The notes under the pieces were generated by a model. That model made no database searches, was not told where the DNA came from, and saw nothing but the letters and a program-made list of their open reading frames with translations. Shown in pieces: positions 6,981 through 8,449 of a DNA stretch of 8,449 nucleotides. Origin of the DNA: Sphingobacteriaceae bacterium (GTDB taxonomy: Bacteria > Bacteroidota > Bacteroidia > Sphingobacteriales > Sphingobacteriaceae); NCBI GenBank assembly GCA_025450155.1, contig JANWIB010000035.1, positions 1 through 8,449 on the forward strand, in the 5' to 3' direction. Numbering within the stretch: the first letter of the stretch is position 1; every line of letters starts with the position of its first letter. The position numbers and the translations under genes are program-made.

Positions 6981-7724
6981 CTATATTCCTAAAATAGTCT
7001 TCAGTTTAGCATATCCGGTTTTACTAACCGGAAGATTTTCTCCAGACTTTAAAACTGCAGAATAGGTTTCCCGATCATAAGGGTCGAGGCGTGTAATTTG
7101 CGAAAGCTGTACAATATATGATCGGTGTATTCGGGCAAATAGATTGGGATTAAGCATGTTCTCAAAATACTGCATGGTTTTATTCTTTAAGAAGGTACCT
7201 TCTGATGTATGTATCTTCACATAGTCATCGTATGCTTCTAAATAAAGTATTTCTAAGGCCGGAATAATTTTGATATGGCTTCCGGTTTTTACAACAATGC
7301 GCTCATGTTGTTCGGGCGTAGGAACGGTATTTTCAACCAGGTTTTTTACTTGTTTTTTTGTTTCGCTTAGGTGACGCTGCTCTATTCCTTTCTCTACTGC
7401 TTTTTTAAAGCGGTCTTTTCCAAAAGGTTTTAGAAGATAATCTATTGCATGTGCCTCAAATGCTTTGATAGCAAATTCATCAAAAGCTGTGGTAAAAATG
7501 ACGGCAGGTTTATTTTCTAGCAATTCCAGCATTTCGAAGCCGTTTATTTTAGGCATTTGAATATCCAGAAAGATCAAATCGGGCTGATACTGTGCAATGG
7601 CCTTAACACCTTCAAAACCATCACCGCATTCGGCAAGTACACTTATTTCTGGGTATTCTTCCAGGTATTCTTTTACCACTTCTCGGGCTAATGGTTCATC
7701 ATCTATCAGGATAACTTTGATCAT
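6981..7724 (-). CDS. LytTR-family DNA-binding response regulator
   Basis: This 247-aa cytoplasmic transcription factor is the output half of a two-component system. The REC domain (about 1-120) has the acidic pocket Asp8/Asp9 in LIDDEP, the phospho-acceptor Asp54 in FLDIQMP, Thr79 in FTTAF and Lys99 in LLKPF, so all residues needed for phosphorylation are present. The LytTR domain (about 142-247) shows the opening RIVVKTGSHIKII, then LEAYDDYVKIH and FARIHRSYIV, the usual landmarks of this beta-strand DNA-binding fold. The length is normal for the LytR/AlgR class. Its ATG overlaps the stop codon of the upstream kinase in an ATGA (7721-7724), so the two are translationally coupled and almost certainly partners. 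A hairpin terminator follows directly after the stop. Members of this family commonly bind pairs of direct repeats; no target site can be named from this window. Confidence 0.95.
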   Translation of the reverse strand: MIKVILIDDEPLAREVVKEYLEEYPEISVLAECGDGFEGVKAIAQYQPDLIFLDIQMPKINGFEMLELLENKPAVIFTTAFDEFAIKAFEAHAIDYLLKPFGKDRFKKAVEKGIEQRHLSETKKQVKNLVENTVPTPEQHERIVVKTGSHIKIIPALEILYLEAYDDYVKIHTSEGTFLKNKTMQYFENMLNPNLFARIHRSYIVQLSQITRLDPYDRETYSAVLKSGENLPVSKTGYAKLKTILGI

Positions 7725-8449
7725 AGCTGGGGAATTTTTACCGTAGTGGTAAAGATATTATTTTCTCCATGTGTTTCCAGCAAATCGTTGCGAGCAAATA
7801 GCAAATATAATCGGCGCCTTATGCCCGAAATCCCAAAACCCGTCCCCCGCCTTGGGTTAGCAGTACTGGGATCATAGGGATTGCGGATAGTAATAAGCAA
7901 TTCATTATTCACACATTTCGCTTTTACAGTAATAGTAACTTCGCCGGTAGTATCGTATAAGCCGAATTTAATTGCATTTTCTACCAAAGGCTGCAATAGC
8001 ATAGCCGGTAATTGCAAAAAGCCACATCCCTCCTCATAGTTTATTTCTGTTGCCAGTCTGTGCCCAAACCGTACTTTTTCTATTTCCATATACAACTGAA
8101 GATGTTGGAGTTCTTCTTCCAAAGAGACATACTCGTTTTCTTCTTTTCGCAATGTGCCCCGCAAAAAATCCGAAAGCTGATGAATCATGGTGCGGGCCTG
8201 CTCAGGTTTTTTCCCAATTAAAGCGCTGATGGAGTTTAGACTATTAAAAAGAAAGTGCGGTTGCAATTGCTGACGAAGTTTATAAAGCTCGGCTTCACGG
8301 GCCAGTTTTTCGGCATCTGATTTTCGCTTTTCATTTTCTTTCTGATCTTGCTGAGTATACCATAATAAACTTACCAATGCCATCCACGAAATCATTAAAA
8401 AACCAATACAAAAGCGTACAGGCAACGATTTCCATAAAATATTGATATA
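7721..8449 (-). CDS. LytS-type sensor histidine kinase (5'-truncated by window edge)
   Basis: This is the membrane kinase partner of the adjacent LytTR regulator. The frame stays open to the right edge of the window, giving 242 visible residues with the true start outside. A TTG at 8423-8425 is in frame but should not be taken as the start, because the frame continues upstream and family members usually carry several N-terminal membrane helices. The visible part begins with the last transmembrane helix (ending near SLLWY), then a charged coiled-coil linker. The His_kinase domain follows with LRQQLQPHFLFNSLNSIS, whose His (about 57 residues after the TTG) is the phospho-acceptor. The ATPase domain has LLQPLVENAIKFG (N-box) and RGTGFGISGIRRRL (G-box). 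The core is intact and should be active. The gene overlaps the regulator by 4 bp. The signal cannot be judged because the sensor part is missing from the window. Confidence 0.93.
   Translation of the reverse strand, partial: YINILWKSLPVRFCIGFLMISWMALVSLLWYTQQDQKENEKRKSDAEKLAREAELYKLRQQLQPHFLFNSLNSISALIGKKPEQARTMIHQLSDFLRGTLRKEENEYVSLEEELQHLQLYMEIEKVRFGHRLATEINYEEGCGFLQLPAMLLQPLVENAIKFGLYDTTGEVTITVKAKCVNNELLITIRNPYDPSTANPRRGTGFGISGIRRRLYLLFARNDLLETHGENNIFTTTVKIPQL

Noticed and set aside
8423..8425. TTG as the start of the LytS-type kinase
   Set aside because: The frame stays open to the window edge and the family normally has more membrane helices upstream, so the gene is treated as truncated by the window.

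Overview
The window reads as a chromosomal segment of a Bacteroidota bacterium, most likely from the Sphingobacteriia/Cytophagia/Chitinophagia side of the phylum. The base composition leans to A+T and start codons mostly lack a well-placed Shine-Dalgarno sequence. The parE promoter candidate has the Bacteroidota form (TTG, 18-nt spacer, TAnnTTTG). The topoisomerase IV subunits carry sequence variants I associate with this phylum (HPHGDASIGDA in ParC, KPLNCFGLTKK in ParE). A LytS-type kinase paired with a LytTR regulator, as at the right end, is also very common there. No mobile element, tRNA, rRNA or CRISPR array is visible.

Layout, left to right: (1) 22-6232, all on the minus strand, is a putative operon transcribed parE -> membrane histidine kinase -> parC. 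The kinase starts 26 bp after parE stops, and parC starts 101 bp after the kinase stops, with a weak internal promoter candidate in that gap. (2) 6233-6534 is a non-coding divergent region holding the parE promoter and a dense cluster of perfect palindromes. (3) 6535-6871, plus strand, holds two consecutive small ORFs (48 and 53 aa) that I do not recognise. (4) 6931-6971 is a hairpin that probably acts as a terminator between the converging transcripts. (5) 6981-8449, minus strand, is a LytTR response regulator and its LytS-type histidine kinase, overlapping by 4 bp. The kinase runs off the right edge of the window.

ParE (ATPase/TOPRIM) and ParC (DNA cleavage) together form topoisomerase IV, which unlinks replicated chromosomes. 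The kinase between them has a HisKA/HATPase_c core and a helical periplasmic sensor, but no adjacent response regulator, so its partner must lie elsewhere. The LytS/LytTR pair is a self-contained two-component system. Nothing in the window shows what it senses or regulates.

The window is mostly housekeeping DNA. The points most worth a second look are the kinase inside the topoisomerase IV operon, a sliding-clamp-like QLGLF motif at the very end of ParC, the palindrome cluster upstream of parE, and the two unidentified small ORFs.
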